This document shows positions 1 through 7,090 of a DNA stretch of 20,907 bases, piece after piece. The stretch covers positions 1-20,907 of the forward strand of contig JABHUT010000212.1 of assembly GCA_018658685.1 (NCBI GenBank), written 5' to 3'. Position numbers and translations under genes: made by a program. The first letter of the stretch is position 1, and each line of letters opens with the position of its first letter. Under the pieces are notes generated by a model. That model was given only the letters and a program-made list of their open reading frames with translations. It was not told where the DNA came from and did not search any database. This DNA comes from Alphaproteobacteria bacterium (GTDB lineage: Bacteria > Pseudomonadota > Alphaproteobacteria > MED-G09).

Positions 1-1
1 A

Positions 2-922
2 TATCAACTAATAACACCTAATAAAAAGTATGTCTTAAGAAGGAAACCACCCGGAAAACTCTTACCCTCGGCTCATGCTGTAGATAGAGAATACAAAGTT
101 ATAACTGCATTAAATTCTTTAAATTATCCTGTTCCTGAAACATTTTGTTTATGTGAAGATGAAACAATTATTGGAACAATTTTTTATGTTATGGAGATGG
201 TTGAAGGAAGAATCATTTGGGACCCAACCATACCAAATTCATCACAAGAAATACGGAAAGAGATATTTAAAGCCAAAAACAAAACTTTAGCAGAACTCCA
301 CAATGTTGATTATGAAAAAATTGGACTTGGAGACTTTGGAAGGCCAGGAAATTATTTTGCGCGTCAAATTTCAAGATGGTCTAAACAATATCTTGCTTCA
401 GAAACACAAGAAATAAAATCAATGCAATCTCTAATAGAGTGGTTACCAAACAATATACCTGGTAAAGATGAAACATCCATTGTTCATGGAGATTACAGAA
501 TAGATAATATGGTTTTACACCCTGAGCAATCAAAAGTCTTAGCTGTTCTTGATTGGGAGCTATCTACACTAGGGCACCCTTTAGGGGATTTTACCTATCA
601 TTTAATGCAATGGTTTATGCCTGATGTAGCTAATGGAGCAGGAACACAGTCACTTTCAAATGCAAATCTTAAAGAATTAGGAATTCCATCTGCAAATGAA
701 TATATTCAAATGTATTGCGAACAAACAAATAGGAAGGAAATCGAAAATATAGATTTTTATTTGGCCTACAATTTTTTCAGATTAGCCGGTATTCTTCAAG
801 GTATCCTTGGTAGGGTTAGAGATGGTACAGCTGCCAGCGAGCATGCTGAGGCACAAAGTGATAGAGTAAGGCCTCTTGCGGAAGCTGGTTGGGAGTATGC
901 AAAAAAAGCTGGTGCAATCTAG
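2..922 (+). CDS. Phosphotransferase (APH family, ACAD10/LvaA-like), 5'-truncated
   Basis: C-terminal part of an aminoglycoside-phosphotransferase-fold kinase of the kind related to the kinase domain of ACAD10/ACAD11 and to LvaA. The frame is open from base 2, so the ATG at 191 is internal: the codons before it encode YVLRRKPPGKLLPSAHAVDR, the nucleotide-binding strand and lysine typical of this family, followed by a PVP segment. The catalytic loop HGDYRIDN is encoded from base 485, and LDWELSTLGHPLGD supplies the metal-binding aspartate in place of DFG. Family members are thought to phosphorylate hydroxylated acyl-CoAs rather than antibiotics. Only one base separates its stop from the convergent rpiA stop. 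The operon of acyl-CoA dehydrogenases lies 1.5 kb away on the other strand and could use its product. Antibiotic resistance is an unlikely role. The true start lies outside the window. Confidence 0.88.
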   Translation, partial: YQLITPNKKYVLRRKPPGKLLPSAHAVDREYKVITALNSLNYPVPETFCLCEDETIIGTIFYVMEMVEGRIIWDPTIPNSSQEIRKEIFKAKNKTLAELHNVDYEKIGLGDFGRPGNYFARQISRWSKQYLASETQEIKSMQSLIEWLPNNIPGKDETSIVHGDYRIDNMVLHPEQSKVLAVLDWELSTLGHPLGDFTYHLMQWFMPDVANGAGTQSLSNANLKELGIPSANEYIQMYCEQTNRKEIENIDFYLAYNFFRLAGILQGILGRVRDGTAASEHAEAQSDRVRPLAEAGWEYAKKAGAI

Positions 923-923
923 G

Positions 924-1613
924 TTATCTCTCAATAACATCTACTGCATTCTCGTTCCCAATAATTACCTTTGTTGTAAGGTTAATAAATAACCCATTTT
1001 CAAAAACACCTGGTATTGAATTCAATAACTGTTCAATTATATATGGTTCGCCCACAAGGCCAATTGATATATCGTAAATAAAATTCCCACCGTCTGTAAC
1101 AAAAATATCACCTTCATATTGTCTTAATTTTATTGAACCATTATACCCAATCTCATCAAGTTTTTGCATTATCCTTGAGCTTGTGGCCTCATGCTCGTAA
1201 GGCGAAACCTCTACAGGAATCATAAAATCACCAAGTTTTGAAACTAGCTTTGTTTTATCAGCAATAATAATTAACTCTTTTGAGTTATAGGCGATAATTT
1301 TTTCTCTTAGAAGCGCCCCTCCTCCTCCTTTAATTAGGGAAAGGTCAGGATCAACCTCATCAGCGCCATCAATAGTTAAATCAAGATCCTTAACGTCGCT
1401 TAAGGTTGTAAGAGGTATTCTGAGACTCTCTGATAATACTTTTGTTTTCTCTGAAGTTACTACTCCTAAAATATTAAGACCATTTTTAACCTCGACTGAC
1501 AAAAGCTTTAAAAATTCATCAACAGTAGAGCCAGTTCCCAACCCTAACTTCATATTATTTTTAACATATTTAATTGCTTCTTTTGCAGCAACTATTTTCA
1601 TTTTTTGTGACAT
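924..1613 (-). CDS. rpiA: Ribose-5-phosphate isomerase A
   Basis: Interconverts ribose 5-phosphate and ribulose 5-phosphate in the non-oxidative pentose phosphate pathway; cytosolic. The 229-aa product has the full family length. It shows the phosphate-binding GTGST at residues 26-30, DGADEVD at 82-88 and the lysine/glycine loop KGGGGALLREK at 95-105, whose REK glutamate (about 104) corresponds to the catalytic base. Later IPVEVSPYEHEA and VTDGGNFIYD match the usual C-terminal half. The overall wording resembles alphaproteobacterial RpiA more than the enterobacterial one, judged from memory. The start codon lies 3 nt downstream of the stop of the DjlA-like gene, so it is probably co-transcribed and translationally coupled with it. 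It ends one base from the convergent phosphotransferase gene. Confidence 0.96.
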   Translation of the reverse strand: MSQKMKIVAAKEAIKYVKNNMKLGLGTGSTVDEFLKLLSVEVKNGLNILGVVTSEKTKVLSESLRIPLTTLSDVKDLDLTIDGADEVDPDLSLIKGGGGALLREKIIAYNSKELIIIADKTKLVSKLGDFMIPVEVSPYEHEATSSRIMQKLDEIGYNGSIKLRQYEGDIFVTDGGNFIYDISIGLVGEPYIIEQLLNSIPGVFENGLFINLTTKVIIGNENAVDVIER

Positions 1614-1616
1614 AAA

Positions 1617-2336
1617 TTACATCTCCGATCCAGCTTTAATCTCATGAGCTCTTAATATTTTACTATAGGCACCATTTATTACAGAAAGTTTTTCATTTGC
1701 CATACCCAAAAGTTCCTTAGGAACACCTTTTGCAATTAATTTATCCGGATGGTTTTCAGCAGCTAGCCTTTTCCACTGAGATTTTGTTTTTTCAATATCA
1801 GATCCACTCTCCAATCCAAGAACCAACCAAGGATCATCATTTTGGGCAGCCATATGACTTGCTCTAATTCTTGCAAATTCTGCTGCAGTAAAACCAAAAA
1901 TACCGGCTACTTTCTCTAAAAAAAATAATTCATTTTTATTAACTGGAGCATCAGCTTTTGCCACATGAAACAAAGCATCCAAAACATTTTCTAATACGTG
2001 AAGATTATTTTCAAAAATTGTTGCTATTTGAGTAGCATATACATCGTATCCTGAAACATCCTCTTTCGCTAAGTTATAAATTTTAAGAACATTTTTTAGT
2101 TCATTTTCAGGTATGTCATGAAGAATTTCTTTAAAAGCTATAAATTCTTTATCAGAAATTTTTCCATCGGCCTTAGACATTTTTGCGGAAAGAGCAATTA
2201 GAGCTATAGCAAAAGCGACATCTTCATCATTTTTGTCCAAGACAAAATGCCCAGCAACAGCTCCAACGACAGCACCCAAAATACCACCGACTAAATAGCC
2301 AGCTGTAACACCAGCAAGTTTACCCCAAACAGACAT
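1617..2336 (-). CDS. djlA: DjlA-like membrane-anchored DnaJ co-chaperone (TerB plus J domain)
   Basis: A 239-aa J-domain protein expected to stimulate DnaK at the inner membrane. The N-terminus (residues about 8-33) is one glycine-rich hydrophobic segment that starts WGK and repeats GxxxG, as in the dimerising anchor of DjlA. A TerB-like helical domain follows at about 38-150, with the acidic ADGKISDKE motif near 56. The J domain occupies about 168-235, with the diagnostic HPDK at 196-199 and LIAKGVPKELLGMANEKL after it, as in DjlA. No Shine-Dalgarno sequence precedes the ATG; a TATAGT hexamer lies just upstream (see the promoter entry). The gene is followed after 3 nt by rpiA. The family assignment is firm; the symbol rests on domain order. 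Confidence 0.85.
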   Translation of the reverse strand: MSVWGKLAGVTAGYLVGGILGAVVGAVAGHFVLDKNDEDVAFAIALIALSAKMSKADGKISDKEFIAFKEILHDIPENELKNVLKIYNLAKEDVSGYDVYATQIATIFENNLHVLENVLDALFHVAKADAPVNKNELFFLEKVAGIFGFTAAEFARIRASHMAAQNDDPWLVLGLESGSDIEKTKSQWKRLAAENHPDKLIAKGVPKELLGMANEKLSVINGAYSKILRAHEIKAGSEM

Positions 2337-2344
2337 AAGACCAA

Positions 2345-2350
2345 ACTATA
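2345..2350 (-). promoter_or_regulatory. Possible -10 box for djlA-rpiA
   Basis: On the minus strand TATAGT ends 8 nt before the djlA ATG, so transcription from it would give an mRNA with almost no leader, which fits the absence of a Shine-Dalgarno sequence. No convincing -35 box lies 16-18 nt further upstream. A perfect 12-base palindrome, AAGAAATTTCTT, sits at 2360-2371 in the same gap and overlaps the -35 zone. It could be an operator or simply AT-rich chance. Confidence 0.25.
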
Positions 2351-2388
2351 CGAGTCGGTAAGAAATTTCTTTGAAAAATATTAGATTT

Positions 2389-3600
2389 TTATAGACCTAA
2401 AACTGCCTTTGATATGATATTTCTTTGAATCTCGTTTGACCCAGCATATATCGTTGTTTTTCTTCCGTTAAAATATGATGGTGCAATTGTCATTGCATAA
2501 TCAGGACCAATTGAAGGTTCATTGATATTTGCAAAAGTATCATAAACAAATGGTGATGCCCAATAACCAATTGCCTCAACTGAGAGCTCTTGAAGTTTTT
2601 GCTGCAATTCAGTACCCCTGGTCTTCAAAATAGAAGATTCTGGGCCAACTCTTTGACCTGCGGATAAAGCAGAAAATATTCTTAGTTCGACAAATTCAAG
2701 TGCTTGAATTTCTATTTCACATTTATTTAATTTATTTATGAAATCAGAATCATCTATCAGGTTTTCGCCGTTCCCTATTGATGTCTCTTTTGCAATAGAC
2801 TTTAGCTTTTCTATACCTCTGTAAAGAGTTGGTGAGTAAGAGTTACCTCTCTCAAACTCAAGAAGATATTTAGCATATGTCCAACCTTTATTCTCTTCGC
2901 CAACAAGATTTTCTTTAGGGACCTTCACATCTTCAAAAAATACTTGATTAACTTCCTGATAAGGCTCAGGAGACTGATCCAATGTAATAAGAGGGCGAAC
3001 ATCAATCCCCTCTGATTTCATATCAATTAATAAAAAAGAAATACCGGATTGAGGTTTGTCTGTTTTAGATGTTCTAACCAAACAAAAAATCATATCGGCA
3101 TGCTGGGCCATTGTGGTCCATATTTTTGTTCCATTAACCAAATAATGGTCACCTTTATCCTCAGCCTTGCACTGAAGAGATGCTAAATCTGACCCTGCAC
3201 CAGGCTCAGAATATCCCTGACACCACCAAACGTTAGTCGCCAATATATCTGGCAAATATTTATTTTTTTGTTCTTCAGTTCCAAATTCCATAAGTACAGG
3301 AGCAACCATAGATAAACCAAAAGGAACAGTTCTAGGAACGCCTGCGTGAGCCATTTCAGTTTCAAAAATATAATTTTGAGTAGTTGTAAAGCCTGGTCCA
3401 CCATGCTCAACAGGCCAATTTGGAGCTATCCACCCTTTTTCATAAAGTGATTTTTGCCATTTTACATGAAGATCTTTACTTGCAGATCCATTTTTCGACC
3501 TTCTTAATTCAGCCTTCATTTCAGAGGTATATGAGGTTTTTATAAAATCCCTAACTTCATTACGAAAATCTATATCAGCTTGATTAAAATTCAAATCCAT
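2389..3600 (-). CDS. Acyl-CoA dehydrogenase, large-subunit type (second copy)
   Basis: FAD-dependent alpha,beta-desaturase of acyl-CoA thioesters, 403 aa, full length. Visible landmarks are WCQGYSEPGAGSDLAS at about 126-141 (flavin and substrate contacts), NGTKIWTT near 156-163, and a C-terminal YAGSNEIQRNIISKAVLGL. The tyrosine-x-glycine motif has alanine where medium-chain enzymes have the catalytic glutamate. Glu250 in LLEFERG lies in the helix where isovaleryl-CoA and long-chain dehydrogenases keep theirs, so that residue is the likely base. It belongs to the PimC/steroid-type large subunits, which often work as heterotetramers with a small partner like the product of 4435-5562. It is a clear paralogue of the gene at 5573-6793. 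A good AGGAG ribosome site precedes the start. It follows the crotonase gene after 21 nt. The substrate is unknown. Confidence 0.93.
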   Translation of the reverse strand: MDLNFNQADIDFRNEVRDFIKTSYTSEMKAELRRSKNGSASKDLHVKWQKSLYEKGWIAPNWPVEHGGPGFTTTQNYIFETEMAHAGVPRTVPFGLSMVAPVLMEFGTEEQKNKYLPDILATNVWWCQGYSEPGAGSDLASLQCKAEDKGDHYLVNGTKIWTTMAQHADMIFCLVRTSKTDKPQSGISFLLIDMKSEGIDVRPLITLDQSPEPYQEVNQVFFEDVKVPKENLVGEENKGWTYAKYLLEFERGNSYSPTLYRGIEKLKSIAKETSIGNGENLIDDSDFINKLNKCEIEIQALEFVELRIFSALSAGQRVGPESSILKTRGTELQQKLQELSVEAIGYWASPFVYDTFANINEPSIGPDYAMTIAPSYFNGRKTTIYAGSNEIQRNIISKAVLGL

Positions 3601-3621
3601 AACTATCTCCTGTTATTTTTA

Positions 3622-4422
3622 TTATTTTCCCTTGAAGTCGCCGTCTCTTTTTTCAAAAAAAGCTGAAAGAGCCTCTTGGTGATCATCTGTAAGATGCATT
3701 AATGCCTGCATATTAGCTGACATTTCAAGGATATTATCAAAACTAACCCCCATACCTTCTCTCAATAATTTTTTACTCATTCTTAGCGCATCAGGTGGTT
3801 GCTTAACTATTGATAAAGCTAAGTTATTAGCCTCTACCATAAGATCTTCATCCTTATAAAAATCACTAATTAACCCCCATTCCTTTGCTGTCTTTGGATC
3901 AATTAGTTTTGCAGTAAATAATAATTCTGATGCCCTAGCCATTCCAATAATTTTTGGTAAAAGCCAAGCTCCGCCATCTCCAGGAATAAGACCAATTTTT
4001 AAAAATGTTACCCCAAATAATGCTTTCTCTGAAGAAATCCTCATATCTGCTAAACATGCTACATCATTTCCAAGCCCAATAGCGGGTCCATTAATGGCTG
4101 CTATAACTGGAACATCTATATTCCAAATAGCCTTAATAATTTTATGAATTCCAAAACGATATCTTTCCCTTAAGGCAACAGAAGAACCTGAAAAATTTCC
4201 AGATTTATTCTGCATATTTTTAACATTTCCGCCTGCAGAGAATGCTTTTCCAGCACCAGTCAAAATTACACAACGGATATCCCTATCATTATTAATTAAA
4301 TCAGAGGCTTCTTCAAAATTTATGACATCCTCTGGCTCCCCTAGAGGATTACGAATATCCGGACGATTCATTGTTAATGTAGCAATCGAACCTTTTTTTT
4401 CAAATTTTAACCAATCATTCAT
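3622..4422 (-). CDS. Enoyl-CoA hydratase/isomerase family protein (crotonase fold)
   Basis: A 266-aa crotonase-fold protein, probably handling the enoyl-CoA made by the adjacent dehydrogenases. The oxyanion-hole segment FSAGGNV is at 61-67 and GPAIGLGND at 112-120. LFGVTFLKIGLIPGDGGAWLLP follows from about 135. In this alignment the second catalytic glutamate of classical hydratases (rat Glu164) is replaced by Phe140, and the first (Glu144) by Asp120 or a neighbour. Asp149 in IPGDGG sits near the position of the catalytic aspartate of PaaG-type isomerases. Isomerase, hydratase of an unusual substrate or another crotonase reaction are all possible. It is third in the run of four catabolic genes, 12 nt after the small dehydrogenase gene, with only a weak, distant AAGG before its ATG. 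Confidence 0.9.
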   Translation of the reverse strand: MNDWLKFEKKGSIATLTMNRPDIRNPLGEPEDVINFEEASDLINNDRDIRCVILTGAGKAFSAGGNVKNMQNKSGNFSGSSVALRERYRFGIHKIIKAIWNIDVPVIAAINGPAIGLGNDVACLADMRISSEKALFGVTFLKIGLIPGDGGAWLLPKIIGMARASELLFTAKLIDPKTAKEWGLISDFYKDEDLMVEANNLALSIVKQPPDALRMSKKLLREGMGVSFDNILEMSANMQALMHLTDDHQEALSAFFEKRDGDFKGK

Positions 4423-4434
4423 TTTAACTAAACC

Positions 4435-5562
4435 TTAAGAAGCTGAAGAGTATTTTTTAAGGTGGTGATCAGCATTCCCAAACTGTGTCTCGATCATAGC
4501 AAGTCTTTTAAAATAATGGCCAACATTTAACTCATCAGTCATACCCATTCCACCATGAAGTTGGACAGCACTTTGACCAATAAATTTAGAAGCATTACAA
4601 ATCTGAACCTTAGCTCCTGATGCAGCCTTTCTTCTCTCTAATTCATCTTCACTCAATTTAAGATTTACCATGTAGGTCATAGAGACAGATTGTTCATATT
4701 GCATAAACATATCAACCATTCTGTGTTGTAATACTTGAAATTTTCCAATTGGTTGGCCAAATTGTTTTCTAGTTTTACAATACTCAACTGTAGCATCATT
4801 TAAGACAGACATTGCTCCAATCGCCTCAGCGCATAAAGCTGCAATAGTTTCATCAACAACTAGCTCTATTAGATCGTAAGCTTTACCCTCTTCGCCAATA
4901 ATCGAACTTGAGTCAATCTTAACGTTTTCAAAAGTCACCTCAGAAGCCATACTTCCATCAACTGTTTTGTAGTCTCTTAAAGAAACACCTTCGGCTGACT
5001 TATCGACAATAAACAATGATATACCATCTTTATCAGACTGATCACCAGATGTTCTAGCAGATACAATTAGTTTTTGAGCCCAAGGTGCTCCAGATACAAC
5101 ACACTTATGCCCATTTAACGAATATTCATCATTATTTTTAGATGCATTAACTTTTATATCAGATAAATTAAACCTTCCTTGTGGTTCAGCATGTGCAAAA
5201 GCCCAAATCTCTTCTCCAGAAATAATTTTTGAAAGATGCTCCTGCCTTTGGCTTTCTGAAGCTCTTCTTAAAAATCCACCACATGTTACTACAGTTTGGA
5301 TATAAGGCTCAATAACCAAACCTTTTCCAAATTCTTCTGCAACGATCATTGTTTCAACAGGACCAAAATCAAGGCCTCCGTCAGCTTCTGAAAACGGTAC
5401 CCCAAGTAAACCAAGTTCTGCTAATTGTTGCCAATTTTCTTTACTCATACCATCTTCAGATTGAATAATTGCTTTTCTTGAATCGAAATCATAATTATCT
5501 TGAAGGAATGATTGTATTGTATTCCGTAATAAAGTTTGCTCTTCACTAAATGAAAAATCCAT
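4435..5562 (-). CDS. Acyl-CoA dehydrogenase, small-subunit type
   Basis: A 375-aa acyl-CoA dehydrogenase-fold protein of the PimD/FadE small-subunit kind. It starts MDFSFSEEQTLLRNTIQSFL, has a degenerate substrate and flavin loop (HAEPQGRF near 124-131 in place of SEPGAGSD), and keeps the FAD-binding RKQFGQPIGKFQVLQHRMVDM at 265-285. The C-terminal motif is LHGGMGMTDELNVGHYFKRL, with no YEG glutamate. The residue aligned with Glu250 of the large subunits is Asp237, next to Glu238. Such subunits usually contribute FAD binding and partner with a large subunit in alpha2beta2 complexes. It lies directly between a large subunit gene (10 nt upstream) and the crotonase gene (12 nt downstream), which supports a complex. 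A GGGAGA ribosome site precedes the ATG. Confidence 0.92.
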   Translation of the reverse strand: MDFSFSEEQTLLRNTIQSFLQDNYDFDSRKAIIQSEDGMSKENWQQLAELGLLGVPFSEADGGLDFGPVETMIVAEEFGKGLVIEPYIQTVVTCGGFLRRASESQRQEHLSKIISGEEIWAFAHAEPQGRFNLSDIKVNASKNNDEYSLNGHKCVVSGAPWAQKLIVSARTSGDQSDKDGISLFIVDKSAEGVSLRDYKTVDGSMASEVTFENVKIDSSSIIGEEGKAYDLIELVVDETIAALCAEAIGAMSVLNDATVEYCKTRKQFGQPIGKFQVLQHRMVDMFMQYEQSVSMTYMVNLKLSEDELERRKAASGAKVQICNASKFIGQSAVQLHGGMGMTDELNVGHYFKRLAMIETQFGNADHHLKKYSSAS

Positions 5563-5572
5563 TTTTTTCTCC

Positions 5573-6793
5573 CTAAAGTCCTAAAACCATTTTTGCTATA
5601 ATATTTCGTTGTATTTCGTTTGATCCACCGTAAATAGATGTTTTTCTCATCCCAAAATAATTCTGAGCAACACCTTGGGAATAATCTGGCCCAACCTCGG
5701 GATAATTTGATCCGAAACTTCTTACACTTAAGGGTGTAAGATATGGGCTAGCATAATTACCGATAGCTTCAAGAGTTAACTCAGATATCTTTTGTTGAAT
5801 TTCAGTACCTTTAATCTTTAATATTGAAGATTCAGCCCCGGGGCCTTCACCTTTGCTTTCTTTTGCCAAAGTTCTTAACTCAGTATACTCAAGAGCTGTT
5901 AGCTCTACCTCTAATTCAGTAACTTTTTGATTAAAAGATGGATCAACCATTAGAGGCTTTCCATCATTATACTCTGCATTAGCTATCTCTTTTAATCTAC
6001 TAATTGCTTTCTTTGATCTTGCAACTCCAGCTATACCAGTTCTTTCATTACCAAGTAAAAACTTGGCTATTGTCCAACCCATATTCTCTTCGCCAACAAG
6101 GTTTTCAACTGGAACTTTTACGTCCTCTAAAAATACTTCATTAACTTCATGGCCACCATCAACAGTGATAATTGGCTTAACATCTATTCCAGGAGTCTTC
6201 ATATCAATCAAAAGAAAAGAGATTCCTTCCTGAGGCTTTCCATCAGAGGAGGTTCGAACTAAACAGAACATCCAGTCTGCATATTGGGCAAGTGTAGTCC
6301 ATATTTTATGTCCATTAACAATATAGTGATCACCTACTTTTTCAGCTTTTGTTCTTAAGCTTGCTAAATCAGAACCTGCGCCTGGTTCAGAATAACCCTG
6401 ACACCACCAATCTTCACCTGATAATATCCCTTTTAATACCCAGTCTTTTTGATGATCATTTCCATAGGCAATAATTACTGGGCCAAGCATTGTTAGGCCG
6501 AATGGAATAAGAGGTGTTGTACCAGCATTGGCACATTCTTGATCCCATATATATCTCTGAGTTATTGACCAATCTACACCGCCATACTCTTCAGGCCAAT
6601 GAGGTGCAAGCCAACCTTTTTTATATAAGGTTTTATGCCATTCAAGAATACCTTCTTTCATTTGATCAGAGGTAACCTCATGGTATTTTTCTATATTTTG
6701 TCCGCTGGCATTGGGTTGAGAGAAGTTATTTGCTATAAATTGTCTCACTTCTTCTCGAAACTCTTGATCACTTTTAGTAAACTCTAAATCCAT
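5573..6793 (-). CDS. Acyl-CoA dehydrogenase, large-subunit type (first copy, operon lead gene)
   Basis: A 406-aa FAD-dependent acyl-CoA dehydrogenase and the first gene of the minus-strand operon. WWCQGYSEPGAGSDLAS spans about 129-145, GHKIWTT 161-167 and the C-terminus is YGGSNEIQRNIIAKMVLGL, again lacking the glutamate of medium-chain enzymes. Glu250 (LLGNERTG) aligns without gaps with Glu250 of the paralogue encoded at 2389-3600 and is the probable base. The residues around it differ (GNERTGIAG against EFERGNSYS), so the two large subunits probably accept different acyl groups or act at different steps. The small subunit gene starts 10 nt after its stop. Upstream lies the 297-nt divergent region, which should hold the operon promoter. 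Confidence 0.93.
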   Translation of the reverse strand: MDLEFTKSDQEFREEVRQFIANNFSQPNASGQNIEKYHEVTSDQMKEGILEWHKTLYKKGWLAPHWPEEYGGVDWSITQRYIWDQECANAGTTPLIPFGLTMLGPVIIAYGNDHQKDWVLKGILSGEDWWCQGYSEPGAGSDLASLRTKAEKVGDHYIVNGHKIWTTLAQYADWMFCLVRTSSDGKPQEGISFLLIDMKTPGIDVKPIITVDGGHEVNEVFLEDVKVPVENLVGEENMGWTIAKFLLGNERTGIAGVARSKKAISRLKEIANAEYNDGKPLMVDPSFNQKVTELEVELTALEYTELRTLAKESKGEGPGAESSILKIKGTEIQQKISELTLEAIGNYASPYLTPLSVRSFGSNYPEVGPDYSQGVAQNYFGMRKTSIYGGSNEIQRNIIAKMVLGL

Positions 6794-7090
6794 ATTATCA
6801 CTCTTTTTCTTTTCAATTTAATTTTTCAGTATTTTGTAAAAACATAATTACTATAATTTTCGATCTTTTGTCTTATCAGAGGTATCCCATTAAATCCATT
6901 GTATTTTTGACGCATCCTCAGCTTGATAGAAAAATATAAATTAATAACTAATATATATTTGCTAATATGTATTTACTTAAAACATTATATAATTATTTTA
7001 TTTATAGAATGTAAATTATTAGAGAATATAAAATTAGTTTTGTAAATAATAATAAGCAAACTGATTAAGAAAATTTAATACGAGGACAAA
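6794..7090. promoter_or_regulatory. AT-rich divergent intergenic region
   Basis: The longest non-coding stretch in the window, between the acyl-CoA dehydrogenase operon (-) and the Rieske oxygenase gene (+), so promoters for both units are expected here. It is extremely AT-rich, especially 6931-7080. ATTATATAAT at 6984-6993 reads as a -10 hexamer on either strand, and TATAAT also occurs at 6852-6857, but neither has a -35 box at normal spacing. TTGACG at 6907-6912 has no -10 hexamer at 16-18 nt. I see no open reading frame of note, no RNA gene and no clear operator palindrome other than these AT-rich ones. Confidence 0.45.
7082..7086 (+). promoter_or_regulatory. Ribosome binding site deciding a TTG start
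   Basis: GAGGA lies 4 nt before TTG at 7091. No in-frame ATG occurs until well into the protein, past the conserved N-terminal region, so this site selects the TTG as start. The spacing is slightly short but acceptable. Confidence 0.6.

Noticed and set aside
191..193. ATG at 191 as start of the phosphotransferase
   Set aside because: The same frame is open to base 2 and encodes conserved family sequence (YVLRRKPPGKLLPS), so the ATG is internal.
2..922. Aminoglycoside resistance gene
   Set aside because: The APH fold is shared, but the N-terminal KPPG and LDWELSTLGHPLGD wording belongs to the ACAD10-like branch, not to drug-modifying enzymes.
6907..6940. TTGACG with TATAAA as a plus-strand promoter for the Rieske gene
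   Set aside because: The spacer is 22 nt, outside the usual 16-18, in DNA so AT-rich that TATAAA is expected by chance.
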